64,000 bases of DNA from Cristatella mucedo (Eukaryota; Bryozoa; Phylactolaemata; Cristatellidae), in NCBI GenBank assembly GCA_009760855.2, contig WPIO01000049.1:1724501-1788500 (forward strand). The letters are read 5' to 3'. A model generated the notes under the pieces. That model had not been told where the DNA came from, ran no database searches, and saw nothing but the letters and a program-made list of their open reading frames with translations. Positions 1 to 11,599 of the stretch are shown piece after piece. How positions within the stretch are numbered: the first letter of the stretch is position 1; each line of letters opens with the position of its first letter. Made by a program: the position numbers and the translations under genes.

Positions 1-334
1 ATTAAAAGGGCTGGTCTCAGCGCCAGAGTGGAGATCGTGCACGTGCTGCATGCGTGAACATTAACCACCGGCTTAGACGCTTCCTCCCTCGATGGAGGGA
101 TTTATTTCTCATTCGTTTGCTGACTACAGACTAGAGCCCATACTGATTCCCCATCCCCCTGCCGATAATCATGCATATCCAAGTGACCGTATCCAAGCAC
201 TACCGACTTCGGCTGCACTAGCCACTTACTTCTTTGAGTGCTTGCTTCAGGCGTTTTCACCGGAAACTGACTTGTAACTTGAAACTGACGATGTAACACA
301 TGGCGCCTGCTTCCGCTGCATACATATCACATCG

Positions 335-395
335 TCAAATGTAAAGCGCCTAGAAAGAGATTGAGTTCTCTGAAGGTGCCTACTTACACACTAGG
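335..395 (+). mobile_element. LINE-A 3' tail fragment
   Basis: Contains the LINE-A terminal hairpin (GTAAAGCGCCTAGAAAGAG ... TTCTCTGA) without the (ATT)n run. Short, diverged remnant. Confidence 0.6.
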
Positions 396-514
396 TGTAC
401 GTCTGGAACAAATTCTCACTCTCTTCCTCAGCTCATTGAGTCCCAGGTTTCAACTGAACGCGCTTTGCGAATCCAACTTCCTCATCTTGAATGCCGCTTA
501 AAGGGAGGTCGTCG

Positions 515-694
515 CATACGTCGGTCCCTTCATACGTAGCTGAACTGCAGCACCAGTTTCAGCCTCATCGTGCCCTCAGGTCCTCTATGGACAATAAATA
601 AATAGGATGTTTTATCACTCTGCTTAAAGACCGTTGGCGAAAGAGGCTTTTGCCCTGCAAGCCCTAGACTAGCGGAGCTCACTTCCGAAATTCT
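515..694 (+). mobile_element. LINE-B RT-end fragment, left half of an interrupted copy
   Basis: Matches the LINE-B reading frame seen at 50.8 kb (AELLHQF, then the LRSSMDNK region). It breaks off after AATTCT and resumes at 1221, so LINE-A material was inserted into it. Confidence 0.8.
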
Positions 695-955
695 ATTTAG
701 GACAGCATTTAGTGGGTCCCTGTGATTCGTCCTTCACGTGCTTATGCGTGCTGACACTATATCCTGCCACTAACCACATTTGCATGCTGACCCTGTGCAT
801 GTCACCCCTAACCATGTTATTCGTTTTGTTTGTTTTTCAAGCATGATTTTACTTACCATTTAATTGCATTTCCCTTTGCAGCAAATGTAAAGCGCCTAGA
901 AAGAGATTAAGTTCTCTGAGGGCGCTTTATCAAGTGCCTTATTATTATTATTATG
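694..955 (+). mobile_element. LINE-A 3' end inserted in LINE-B
   Basis: Starts at TATTTAGGACAGCATTTAGT, the end of the LINE-A coding frame. It carries the 3' UTR (CATGCTGACCCTGTGCATG) and ends in the hairpin and a short (ATT)n. Confidence 0.85.
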
Positions 956-999
956 GTTCATAGGTGCTCATGAAATTCCTTAGGAATGGTTGTTGATGT

Positions 1000-1220
1000 T
1001 CATGTTCATGACACTGTGCATGCTGCCACTAACCACACTTGCATGCTGACCCTGTGCATGTCACCCCTAACCATGTTATTCGTTTTGTTTGTTTTTCAAG
1101 CATGATTTTTACTTACCATTTAATTGCATTTCCCTTTGCAGCAAATGTAAAGCGCCTAGAAAGAGATTAAGTTCTCTGAGGGCGCTTTATCAAGTACATT
1201 ATTATTATTATTATTATTAT
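1000..1220 (+). mobile_element. Second LINE-A 3' UTR copy inserted in LINE-B
   Basis: Repeats the UTR from GACACTGTGCATGCTGCC through the hairpin to (ATT)n. A second truncated insertion, or a duplication of the copy just upstream. Confidence 0.85.
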
Positions 1221-1482
1221 GTCCACTCTCCTGCTGATTATGGCACATCCTTTCTAGCCGTCGTAAGCTGCTACTTTCATGATACTCACTACCTCAACTG
1301 CTCTCCTGACTCAGTCATGCTTTTCACTATCTCTTTGTCTTGCGTGAGATGAAGTCTGTTGGCTACCAAATGCGTATCGAAAGCCGCCTAAGCTTTGAGT
1401 GTGCTATAGAAAACTCCAGAGTAACACTCACATAGCCATTGTGGCTCTGTGGAGTTACAGACAGAGATATATTACATTGCAT
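1221..1482 (+). mobile_element. LINE-B 3' end, right half of the interrupted copy
   Basis: Continues the 515-694 fragment (TGGCACATCC, CTCACTACCTCAACTGCTCT) and ends in the LINE-B tail GTGGAGTTACAGACAGAGAT followed by ATTACATTGCATTA. Confidence 0.8.
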
Positions 1483-2121
1483 TAGTAGCGGCCTGGCCTT
1501 CATTAGCCACACATCTTACTCTGCACTCCTCATCTCCTCCACTACTGCTGCTGCAGCTGCTGCATGCTTCTCTCTACTGAATATGTCTGCATGGTTCCTA
1601 TGCGGTACAAAGCCCTAGGCCGATAGGCCGATCCTGCACCAGGAGGTTGCCCCAATTTATAAGGTATTTCAGTGCATTCACTACCCAAGCTCTTGTAGCT
1701 ATGGCGGCTTTGAAGCTGCATTGTCTCCAAGTGCATAGATCTGGGCAAAGACGGTAACATTTTGACAATCTCAAAGCATAGCCTGCATCCTAATCGCGTC
1801 AACTTTGAACTCGTCAACCGAGGATCTGAGATCTAGTTTCCCGAGGCCTTTAAAAGGCTATTCATTTACGGTGGAATGTGTCCTCCAACAACACCGGCAT
1901 GCTTTCACCATCTTACCCCTTTCCAAAGTCACCGAGGTAAACAGCAATAGCACAACTATCAGAGAGAGGCACGAGAGTATGGATTATTCTCGCTGTAACA
2001 TCTTGCAATGGTTCTGCAATGTGCACTTTCAAGTTATGCAGCACGGGCTCACTTTCCAGAGTGTGATGTTGCTGATGTGACATTCTGCTTGAAAGGCTAT
2101 ATGCCTTGAAAAAAAAATTTC

Positions 2122-2275
2122 TTTTCATAGCGCCCTAAGAGAACTTCTTCATCAGAACAATCCTAAGAGAAAATCTCTATCCAGGCGCTTTACACGTGCC
2201 GCAGAGCTCGAGCCCGCGTCCTTGGTCGCAAAAGGCGAGCACTTTAACCCCAGACCCCACCAGCTAAACCAATGC
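2122..2275 (-). mobile_element. SINE-A copy (tRNA-derived, LINE-like tail)
   Basis: Read on the minus strand: a tRNA-like head with B-box core GGCTCGAGCTC-type sequence, then the tail hairpin and GGGCGCTATGAAAAG. Diverged and internally rearranged. Confidence 0.7.
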
Positions 2276-2561
2276 ATGTGAAGCACCCAGGTGGCCCGTG
2301 AGATAATCAAAGAGAGGAGGGGCTGCAAGCTCACACTTGTTCAATCACACCTTGGGAATGCTCATCTCTGCTTGACTATACTCAATGGCTGTCACTGGCT
2401 GCACTGAAAAGCTCACTAGTATACTTATCTGTACGTGCATATCAACCTCAATCGATCAATCCGTTTGTCAGCCTACGTGTTCATCTTTCGGTCTCTACCT
2501 ATCGGTCTACCAGAGAGTTCTCCTTTTGCTGCTGTTTATAGTTTCCCACCTCTCCCTCTGT

Positions 2562-2596
2562 TGTCTCTCTCTCTCTCTCTCTCTCTCTCCCTCTGT

Positions 2597-2670
<74 letters not shown>
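2562..2670. repeat. (CT)n microsatellite
   Basis: About 110 bases of CT repeat with one CCCTCTGTTG interruption near 2588. Open frames here are repeat translations, not genes. Confidence 0.97.
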
Positions 2671-2672
<2 letters not shown>

Positions 2673-2939
2673 CCGTGTTCGTCCATGCAGCTTGACCCAA
2701 AAATACGCCGAGCAAGAAGTCGGCGACCTGCGGCGGCGACGACAGGCGTAGGCGCTCATACCGCTCCTGACAGGCGGCGGAGGCAGTCAGCTGCTGCACT
2801 GCACACGCGCAGCATTCACATTTTCCCCTCAGACGTCGCCATGCCCAGAATGGATGCGAACCTACCAGACGTGGGCAAAGTGGACGTGGGCAGCCGCTGG
2901 CACTCAGTTCCTGTGACGCAGGTGCGATGCAGGTAGGCT

Positions 2940-4025
2940 GACTGCTGCAGCCAGCTGTGCTCACAAGTGCTTCGCTGATGGAGGCAGGCAGATCCCAGAC
3001 TAGAAATAATTCAAAAGCCGGTCACTTCCTGATGAATTACTCTGGGGGAGTAGGCAGTAGGCTGCCCACACTGGCAGACTTCCGGTGAGCAGGCGAAAGG
3101 GTAAACTGGAAAATGGCAGGCAAGAGCTAATCCACTTCACCGGATCGATCAGGAGGAAGAGCGGACAGACAGCAAGAGCGGAGAGCGGGGCACTTCAGCT
3201 GTCTGTGCAGGCCTGTTGCCGATATAAACTTAAGAATCGCTGCCCAACACGGAAGGGCATAATACAGACAATAATCCTTAGCAACAGAGGCCAGGCCTAG
3301 ACCAGACCGCTTGGCAACGACCGAGGTAAAAATACGGACCACAGATTAATTGACATGCAGAGCAGCAGCACCCAATAACGTTGTTGAGCACGCGCACCAC
3401 TGAGGCTGCAGCTGAACTTGAGCAGTATCGAAACCAATAAACTCAATTTGTTAGATTAACTACGCGACTGGTTTAGGCCGGTTCAAAGTAAGTTCATCAC
3501 TGAGCATCTACAGAATCCTATCTATATCTCCTGCGTAATCATTCCCAACGGGCATCTGTGAGAGATGACCGGAAAGCCAAATACTTCTATTTATATGCAG
3601 TATAATCATTATGTGCAAGCTCGAGAAAAGGGTAACGGCCACTCACGAGGGAAAGAACACTACTCGCATGCAAAATAATGCAAGCCACAGTTCTGACTCT
3701 TAGCAGTTCTTCGGTAAGACAGGGCAAGACTTTGGGCTGCATGCATCTCTCTCAGTACTTCCATGAGCTATTAAGGCAGGCTACATGGCCACACCACCAT
3801 GTCAAAGTGGCTGATTATAGTTCATGCCGCAAGTAAGTACCCGTGTAAGACATGCCTCTAGCTGCAGAAGCAGACCAGACGAGCTAAGAGGCAGCTGCAA
3901 ATTATCAGCAGGAATCACACAACAAGAAAAGAACTTCGAGGCCACAGGCAGCACCGTCACACCAGCTGTTTCACGCAAAAAAAGTCAGCGAGAAAAGAAG
4001 TACACTACTAACATGATAGAGACAA
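2940..4025. other. Unannotated unique sequence
   Basis: Mixed-composition DNA with only short open frames and no conserved motif. I see no gene or recognisable repeat. Confidence 0.5.
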
Positions 4026-4100
4026 TAGAAGAGAGAGAGAGAGATAGAGATAGAGAGAGAGAGAGGGAGAGAGAGAGAGAGAGAGGAGTGAGAGAAGGAG

Positions 4101-4165
<65 letters not shown>

Positions 4166-4182
4166 CAGAGAGAGAGAAAGAG
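4026..4182. repeat. (GA)n with GACAGA variants
   Basis: Purine repeat of about 150 bases, with an interior block of ACAGAG units near 4147-4170. Confidence 0.95.
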
Positions 4183-4534
4183 GAGGGAGACAGAGAGAAA
4201 GATAGTAGCCACACCCACTGCTCTGTGCATACCAAGGACTCACCAAACTACAGCAGGCGTGAAAGAAAAGTGAGAAACTCAACTTGCATCAACCGTACGA
4301 CTGTCAGCCATTGTCATCCACGAGGATAGGTGGATAACGAATACACCTGTTCAATCTAGCGCACGTAGACAGCAAGGCCAATCGGCATCAGCGGCTCAAT
4401 GTGAAGGACGGTAACATGGGTACGAGCATGGTGCTAAGGAGCTGAGATCCGTTTGGTAAAAAAACCAAGCTGGCAGCTAACAAAAAGCTACTGTCTGCAA
4501 AGCCTTGGCTTCTGCTGCCGGCCACCTGCTATCG

Positions 4535-4625
4535 CCCTCTGGCTTGGCCCTGCGCTTAAGGTGCTTGCTTTGACGACCGTGGTCATGAGCTCGACCTCGG
4601 AGGCCATGCTCAAGGCCTCAGAGCC
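4535..4625 (+). mobile_element. Possible decayed SINE-A head
   Basis: CTTAAGGTGCTTGCTTTGAC followed by GTCATGAGCTCGACCTCGG resembles the SINE-A A-box and B-box region. No tail is evident. Confidence 0.35.
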
Positions 4626-4706
4626 ATCTTCTCGGTCTTCAACTGCTGACCACTGACGTCCACCAACCTAGGCTAATCAAGCCAATAACAAGTTACTACA
4701 ATACAA

Positions 4707-5294
4707 TCAACAGAACTTTTTAAAGACAATGCAACACCCCCGAAACAGCCCCTTGTCTAAAAATATGTACGTCGGCAGTGCTAAGAATTGGCGATCTGGA
4801 ATACTCACGTTGCCTCGACCATAAATCGGGGTGTCTGGTGAAATTAATGAAAGCCAACCACACTTTCCAACTATTTTCTGCTCGCTAAACGCCCCAGCAA
4901 GTTGGTCCAAGTTCTCCATCGCTGCTTGCAGGATCAATGGGCCAGCTTCCATTCAGTATTGGAAAAGTTTGCATCGACTCTCAGGAATATGCCATGCCAT
5001 GCCATGCCATAGTTTTCAGTCTCATCATTTTTTGTCCTCTGACTTTCCGAATAGCTCTGTTGCTACATCCCGATTCAGGAGACCTGAATGCTTTTCCACA
5101 CATCCCTTCCCAGTTATAGTGCTAAGCATATGCATTGAATCTTCAACAGGACAAACAGTTTTGCTGACAATGCAGGCCCACTTCTTGCCCCGATCTACAG
5201 CTACAATCAGGTGCTCGCTTTCTAATCCCGATGCCGGATGACCCCCACATTTAACTTCACCCCCTTCATGGCTGAACACAACATGGCCGCCCAT
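4707..5294 (-). other. Two adjacent minus-strand open frames, possible unknown exons
   Basis: 5294-5025 encodes 89 aa (MGGHVVFSHEGG ... LFGKSEDKK). 4952-4707 contains AMENLDQLAGAFSEQK followed by a good GTGAGT donor on the minus strand at about 4807. Composition looks coding-like, but I recognise no family, and start, acceptor and linkage are unproven. Confidence 0.25.
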
Positions 5295-5299
5295 GATTA

Positions 5300-6160
5300 T
5301 CTGATGCAGACGACGTCAATGCCTGTAAGATTGATGCATGTGAGTAGCTAGGTCTGAGGCAAATCCAACTCGGAAGTACTGCTCAAGCAGCAGGGGCCTG
5401 GCTGGCTAAAAAGACAGCAAACAAGCTGCTGCAAGCACTTATAATAGCAGAATAGCTCGATAGCAGACTGTTGCAACTCACTGCAGCCTTCGCCGGAATC
5501 TTGCACATTGTGAACTGAGCATTTCATCCTTGCGAGCGAGTGCTCGATTGCTCAGCTCTGGTGGCTATTATTGGGATGCTGGATATTTTGCAAGACCCTA
5601 ATATGCACAAAGTAATAGGAAAGGTCGAGTAGAAATCTGAAAATGCTGCGACTGCAGTGCCTCGAGATTCTTCAGCACCATGGGCAGCTGAAAGCCTATC
5701 GGCTGGTCGTCACGTCATGCCAGCAAGGCGACTGAAAGCCAATCCGAAGCCGACGACTGTCTAAGCAGGCCGAGCCTCTCCCTCGACCGGGGAGCAGCTC
5801 CCTTTCCCCTCTGCCCAGAGTCTAGTCGCAGCCTCAGCTTGCCTATCAGTGCGATGGACTTTCACGATTTCACGACGGCGTTCAACGTTTCACGAGGAGA
5901 ACTTTGCATCCACTGTGGGCGTGGCCAAACGTGTCCATAGTATTGCAATACTTAGCAACAACCGACAAGTCTCAGCACAGCAGACCAGTTCGCGGCTCAC
6001 TGCCGCTAGCTGCATATTTTACAGCTACTCACAACCCTTACTCCCGGTTGAAGGCGATGTGCTATATCGCAGCCGTTACCAAGCTTGATGAGGAGCACAT
6101 TGCTCAATGAAAGCAAGCTCATCTCTGAGTGACTAGCACAAGAAATAATATATAGACACA
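5300..6160. other. Unannotated sequence
   Basis: Moderately GC-rich around 5690-5850, otherwise featureless. No gene or repeat family recognised. Confidence 0.45.
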
Positions 6161-6295
<135 letters not shown>

Positions 6296-6299
6296 CACT

Positions 6300-7840
6300 C
6301 ACACTGCATGCAGCCTGCCAACAGCATGCTGCCTTCGACTACCGGAAAATTACTATACTAGATGTGCAGGTAAACGTCATAGTGTAAAGCTGAGCAGTGC
6401 CGGTACAAACTTTTCCAACAAAAGGTGGACAAACGCATACTCACAAGCTAGTACACAAAAAGCAGTCGTTTAGAAGCTGGCACAAACATTCTCCCACCAC
6501 CGACAAGGATGAATTACAATCGCTAGCCTATGCGCGTAAGTGCACAGGCCCTTGGGCAGGCTTGCGTTGTGTGCACTTGCGCATGGGATGCGCATCAGCC
6601 CGTGGCCCAGACGTGCTGCTAATGCAAAGAGTCTGCCATTACGGAAATCACATTGATGCCAAAATAGTTACCCTGGTACTTAATAAAAATTATCGAATGC
6701 ACAATCAATAAAGACGATATTATTAATACAACAGAAAAGGCACTCTAGATGTTGCAACGCAGTCTGGCACAATTTAATAACAATACGAAGACTGGCAGTT
6801 CGCCAACGAATTTGCTTTCGAGCAAAGGCAGGGAGGCAGCTTTGGCCCAGGCGGTTCGACTGGGAAGCTAATCACATGGTCAGTACCGGACAGTACCTAC
6901 TTCAGCAGTCATCAGGCGAGTGGATTGGTCACTTATTCGGACATACAGACGCAGCATACAGTGTGGTATGTACACATACAGTGCTGGCTCGAAAAATCTA
7001 CGCAACCAGTGGATCGACTTATAATCTCTGACAAATCAGCTTGTTCATGGGCTGCAGGCCAGTAAAACTTCACTGGAGCATATGATTTGCAATAGCTAAC
7101 CACATTTACAAAAGATTGGACATGCTACCATTCTAGTTATCCTATAAGGCGAAAATATGTGCAATGACCCTGCTTTTGTAGTAACGGGGGGGGGCAATTT
7201 TTCTGGCTACCAACTGTCGTCATTCTCAACAGATATTATTTTCTAGTACATCTAGTACCAGACTCTATACAAATTCATCTCACCATCCGTGTTGGGCATT
7301 TTTTTCAGCAATCGTCGAGAGTTCGAAACTTGCTAATGTGAGCATTCACAACCTTAAATTTGATATGGTTCGAAGAGATGCTAAAACTCGACACACTGGA
7401 AAAACTCGAACAGCATTTTCTGGCAAAAAAGAGTTAAAAAATTCTTTAAAATTTCCTGGATTTTAACCATCAGTTTTCTAAATGCATGCACTAAATCAAA
7501 CTACCATTTCATTTCAAGGAACACGTGCAGTTCACCATGGTGCGCTCGAATGCATAGGCCTACAGTCCATATGTACAGTCATTTTAATTGCAATATAGGG
7601 GTGTATAATTGACTCAGACAACCGAGCTTGCACTGTACCATTTTCATTATCTCGATCAACTTTTTAATGAATACAAATATTTGAAAAACCGTGATAGAGT
7701 GAAGGCAAGAAAGTCAAAGATCGAAGTGGCAAGGGACGACTGCATTTGTTAAGAGTTATCTTTTAAAAGAAAGAACATGCTAGAAATGGGATCGGAAGTT
7801 CTGACGACTTCCACATACAAGAAAAAAAATCACGGAAACC
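6300..7840. other. AT-rich sequence without recognised genes
   Basis: Longest open frame 104 codons (6397-6711), with no motif. A run of nine G lies near 7186. No repeat family recognised. Confidence 0.45.
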
Positions 7841-7844
7841 ACGT

Positions 7845-8230
7845 CTAAACCGGATGGAAACCGGGAGCACCATATCTACAAATAACCAATTTACCGATCT
7901 CTAGATCTAATGCGACTTCTGTCTTAAGTCGCTGAACCTTGGTAGATCGAGAAACATGTTTGCAGATTGTTGATCTACATGCTGGTGACTTTTAAACAGC
8001 TTCATTTACAGATTAGCAATGTGCCTTTGTAAATTCCACAACTCGGCCAATACTTAACGGATCAGAGTGAAATTTGAAATTCGACTTAAGCTCTGGTACG
8101 AAATTGCATTAGTTTATTTCGGATTTCAGTTGGATAAGTTTTGCTATACATATTATCAAACGCTTAATTTTCTGCAGTCATGGATATGTCAACATGTTCG
8201 TCTTTTAAAAATCTTTTATGCATCTTTTGA
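7845..8230 (+). repeat. Dispersed repeat E, copy 1 (family unknown)
   Basis: Shares an ordered series of words with 55965-56405: GCTGAACCTTGGTAGA, then CATGCT ... TGACTT, AGCTTCAT, TGTA ... ATTCCA, CAGTGAAATTT-like sequence, AAGTTTTGCT and ATTTTCTGCA. No protein motif seen. Confidence 0.55.
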
Positions 8231-8521
8231 AAGGTACCCTAAACATATATTCGATTGTAGGACCAATTCTTGACATTCCACCCTCAGTGCAGGCTCACGT
8301 GAAGCACTGCTCAAACGTACCGGTCAAACAGCTTTGTGGACATTGGTGTTTGCCAGGACTGCGGCCTATACCTAACGTATACCACAGTGGATCTACTAGA
8401 GCTTCGAGGGTGATCTTAGTAGGCTTGATATGACAGCATCATGGCAACATGAAGAGAATCATGCAGGCCCATCCGATTTGAGAATGCCCGTGGATTGGTT
8501 GTGACTTACACAAACCGTAAA

Positions 8522-8542
8522 CATGTGACCTGTTATATGTAC

Positions 8543-8597
<55 letters not shown>

Positions 8598-8641
8598 TAC
8601 ATATATATACACATATATACATATATATAACAGGTCACATG
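8522..8641. repeat. (TA)n flanked by a 15-bp perfect inverted repeat
   Basis: CATGTGACCTGTTAT at 8522-8536 is matched by ATAACAGGTCACATG at 8627-8641, enclosing a TA microsatellite. Resembles a small palindromic or foldback element. Confidence 0.8.
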
Positions 8642-8649
8642 CACCGACT

Positions 8650-10440
8650 CCCTAGAGAGTGGGCTTTATGTAAGAGCCACCCGTGTGCGACGGCCACTGC
8701 CGAGTGGTTACCGGGATGGCCCTTCTACGAAGTGCCTCGCACGAGCCCCTTAAGAGTGAGGCGCTGGTGCAAGTCGCCATGCAGCTTGCACGCAGCCTAC
8801 TTTTTCGGGCAGGCCACGGGCCCAGCTAGCCAGCAGCATGCCCAGCACTCATGCTTCAGCTACAAGCCGGCCAAGAGACAAATTCTCGCATCGACTTAGA
8901 GGGGCGTGTCAGCTATATCATTCTGCACTGATCTGCTGCAGAATTCGTGCACGGCGACCCAAGAGGAAAGGACGCGTGAGCATCTGCCGCACGAGACTTA
9001 TATGCGACACACTTTGAGCTGGGACAAAAGGCACTCACTCGTGAAGCTGCGAACGAAATCGAACCGCATAGGCAGCGCCTCCAACTGTCGAGTCAAACTA
9101 GCAGCAACGAGGGCACGCGGAGAGGGCTTGGATGGTAAACTAGGACCACTTTGCAACACTTGCAATTCTTTGCCCACGACGCAACCAACGGCAGTAGCAC
9201 GTTGCTTCGCATAGGCTCTGCACACTTTCTCATTCAGCAGCCAACGATCGGCCAGTGGGGCGGGGAAGGGAAGGGGGAGAGGGAGCAGCCAGATCGACAG
9301 TCCGCTCCTTTCTCAGTCGATCGAGCGCAGTCAGTCTGCGCCAGCACAGCCAGAGCGACCCACAGACCAAAATCTGCATCGCCCAGCCACCCTCCATGTT
9401 ACAGAGCAGGCTGCCTCGTTGCTGCCAAAATGAAGAGGCTGAGTGTACAGTCGCATTTGCGTAATGACTCGGACAACGAGGACCGAAAAAGCATTTTCAA
9501 AATGCTGAGTGAACATTAGCGAATGCCAGTGGCACATCACTTACACTTAAACGCATGCCATTACCACCCTTCTCCATGCAGGGGCGCCTAATGACATGGT
9601 TGAAACACGATAAAATTAACACTAATTGCAAGAACTTAGGACAGACTACATAATCGATAGGTCACGTAACCACTTTCACGTTCCTGGTGGTCATGCAAAG
9701 CAAACAGTACAGCTCTTTTGACATTAGCATGCCAAGCACTGACTGACCCAGCCTGAGCAGCAGAGGAGTGAGGAGCAGGCAACCAAACGAACTAGCTCTG
9801 CCCAACCCCCCCAACACGTGCATGTGCACGTGAGGATGTACCGCAAAATGTAAACACAGGAGGATAACAAGCAGAAAGAGCGAGCTCAGTAAATCCGACG
9901 CCACAAAGTTAACAGGAAAAAAGAGACCGAGCAACATCAACCAGAAGTGGGACGTCACTGCCAGTCGTTCAGCCATAACCTGCACTAGACTAAAAGGCCA
10001 AGTTTTGGCTAAATTAACCTTCCCAAAATTAGCATACACACACCTGCACTTACAAGTTTATTCCTGCCATGTTCACTCCATGTTGCCGGTGCACTGCTAA
10101 CAAGACCATGATGTGAGCTCAACTCAGTTTTCCACTTACTCATTGAGAATAGCTCAGAGCTTAGGGTATAAAGTTAGCGACTCCAAAATGAACAGCATTC
10201 GAGATTAAGTGGCAGACTCAACAGTATCACTTAAAATATAGCACACGACATAGCTCCTTTCTCGAAAGTCTTGGTCCAACACACAATACAATATGAAAGA
10301 ATTGGTCCAATGGAGCTGGATATCTAAACACAGCCATTGGCTCCACAAAACCAGACCAATGCAGTCAAAGTGGAACAGCTCTCGCATGTATTGGGTGCAC
10401 TGTGCATTTTAAAAGGCAAAAAATATGGGGTTAAATAATA
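8650..10440. other. Unannotated sequence with a GC-rich patch
   Basis: 9240-9420 is GC-rich and promoter-like. A 29-codon frame (MKRLSVQSHLRNDSDNED ...) starts at 9430, and a minus-strand 125-codon hydrophobic frame lies at 10039-9662. Neither is recognised and neither is called as a gene. Confidence 0.4.
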
Positions 10441-10450
10441 AATAAATAAA

Positions 10451-10617
10451 TCCTAGCTGATTAAACAGCCTCTTTTCGTATAGCGACAGAAGAGCCTTTA
10501 CGGCTATCACCACCGCTTGCAGTGGCGATAAAGGATCGCCCACCACAGGAATCGAACCCACGACCTCGGGACCGAGGTCGTGAAAGCAACCACCTTACCT
10601 AGTGTGCCATCACGGGG
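10451..10617 (-). mobile_element. SINE-B copy (tRNA-derived)
   Basis: Minus strand reads TGATGGCACACTAGGTAAGG, then a B-box GGTTCGATTCC, CTGCAAGCGGTGGTGATAGC, and the end AATCAGCTAGGA. The segment between the boxes has a CCTCGGTCCCGAGG palindrome typical of this family. Confidence 0.88.
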
Positions 10618-10698
10618 TTGCTATGAAAGTGTGGCCTATAGACATAGCGTTTCTAGGGACTACCAAGTTCCGAAAGCTTGTTTCAAGATTTTTTCTCT

Positions 10699-10975
10699 TA
10701 ATAATAATAATAATAATGATAATAATACACTCGATAAATCGCCCTTAGAGAACTCAATCTCTGTCTAGGCGCTTTACATCTGCTGCAACGGAAACGAAAC
10801 ACGATCGAGTGGTGAGTGGTATCATACTTGATAAACAACATTAATAACATGGTTCGGGGTGACATGCACAGGGTCAGCATGCAAGTGTGGTTAGTGGCAG
10901 CTTGCAACAGTGGCAGCAGGCATAAGCACATCAAGGACGAATTACAGGGACCCACTAAATGCTGTCATAAATAGG
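10699..10975 (-). mobile_element. LINE-A 3' end
   Basis: Begins with the (ATT)n tail complement and hairpin, then UTR words GCATGCAAGTGTGGTTAGTG and the coding-end complement CACTAAATGCTGTC. Confidence 0.85.
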
Positions 10976-11099
10976 TGCACTTAATAAGTGACTCTTAGAT
11001 GTCTGCACAATCATTATGGTCACGAGGCAGAAGATCACGCTGCCAACTTGCAGGGTCCTGCTTTTCAGGCTCGTTTTAGTGCTAAGTCCAACATGCTTA

Positions 11100-11400
11100 G
11101 ATGATCACCGATCGCTGACTCAGGGTATAATCTCTACGCTAGTTTAACTAGATCTCTCACGGCAGCTTTCATAACGATCACCGAGTCTTCATTGAGTGCC
11201 TGGCATCTCATCTAAGCATCACTGGCACTGTGCTAGAATATTTAAGTCCTATCTAAATGGGCAATTTCAGAGTACATGTCAATGACAAACGGTCACTACC
11301 GAGTGCTTTAAAGCACGGTGTGCCTTAAGGATTTTTTTAGCAGCCCATTTCTTTTTGCAATTTATATTGATCGCGGGGAGAGTTTTAGTCTGAAAGTCCA
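11100..11400 (+). mobile_element. Heavily decayed LINE RT fragment
   Basis: Broken frames still read FKSYLNGQFQST and a KARCALRIFLAA-like segment. These parallel the FRFYLSGRLQSI and PQGSVLGPVLF region of the 60-kb LINE-A copy. Much older than the other copies. Confidence 0.5.
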
Positions 11401-11486
11401 ACGACGTACTCGGTCAGCCACATAAGCTGCTAAATCAGCCGATCTTTACCTTTACTTTTGAGGTTCTGGAAGGCTAGATTAGACTT

Positions 11487-11489
<3 letters not shown>

Positions 11490-11554
<65 letters not shown>
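11490..11554. repeat. (GA)n microsatellite
   Basis: About 32 uninterrupted GA units. Confidence 0.97.
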
Positions 11555-11555
<1 letters not shown>

Positions 11556-11599
11556 ACACATTGTCAAAAGAAGTAAACCTACAAAAGATCCTTGGAGCC

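Noticed and set aside
2435-2964. Several long open frames on both strands
   Set aside because: They are translations of the (CT)n array (Ser-Leu or Arg-Glu repeats). The same applies at 3.8-4.3, 6.0-6.3, 35.7-36.0, 40.4-40.8, 43.1-43.3 and 51.4-52.0 kb.
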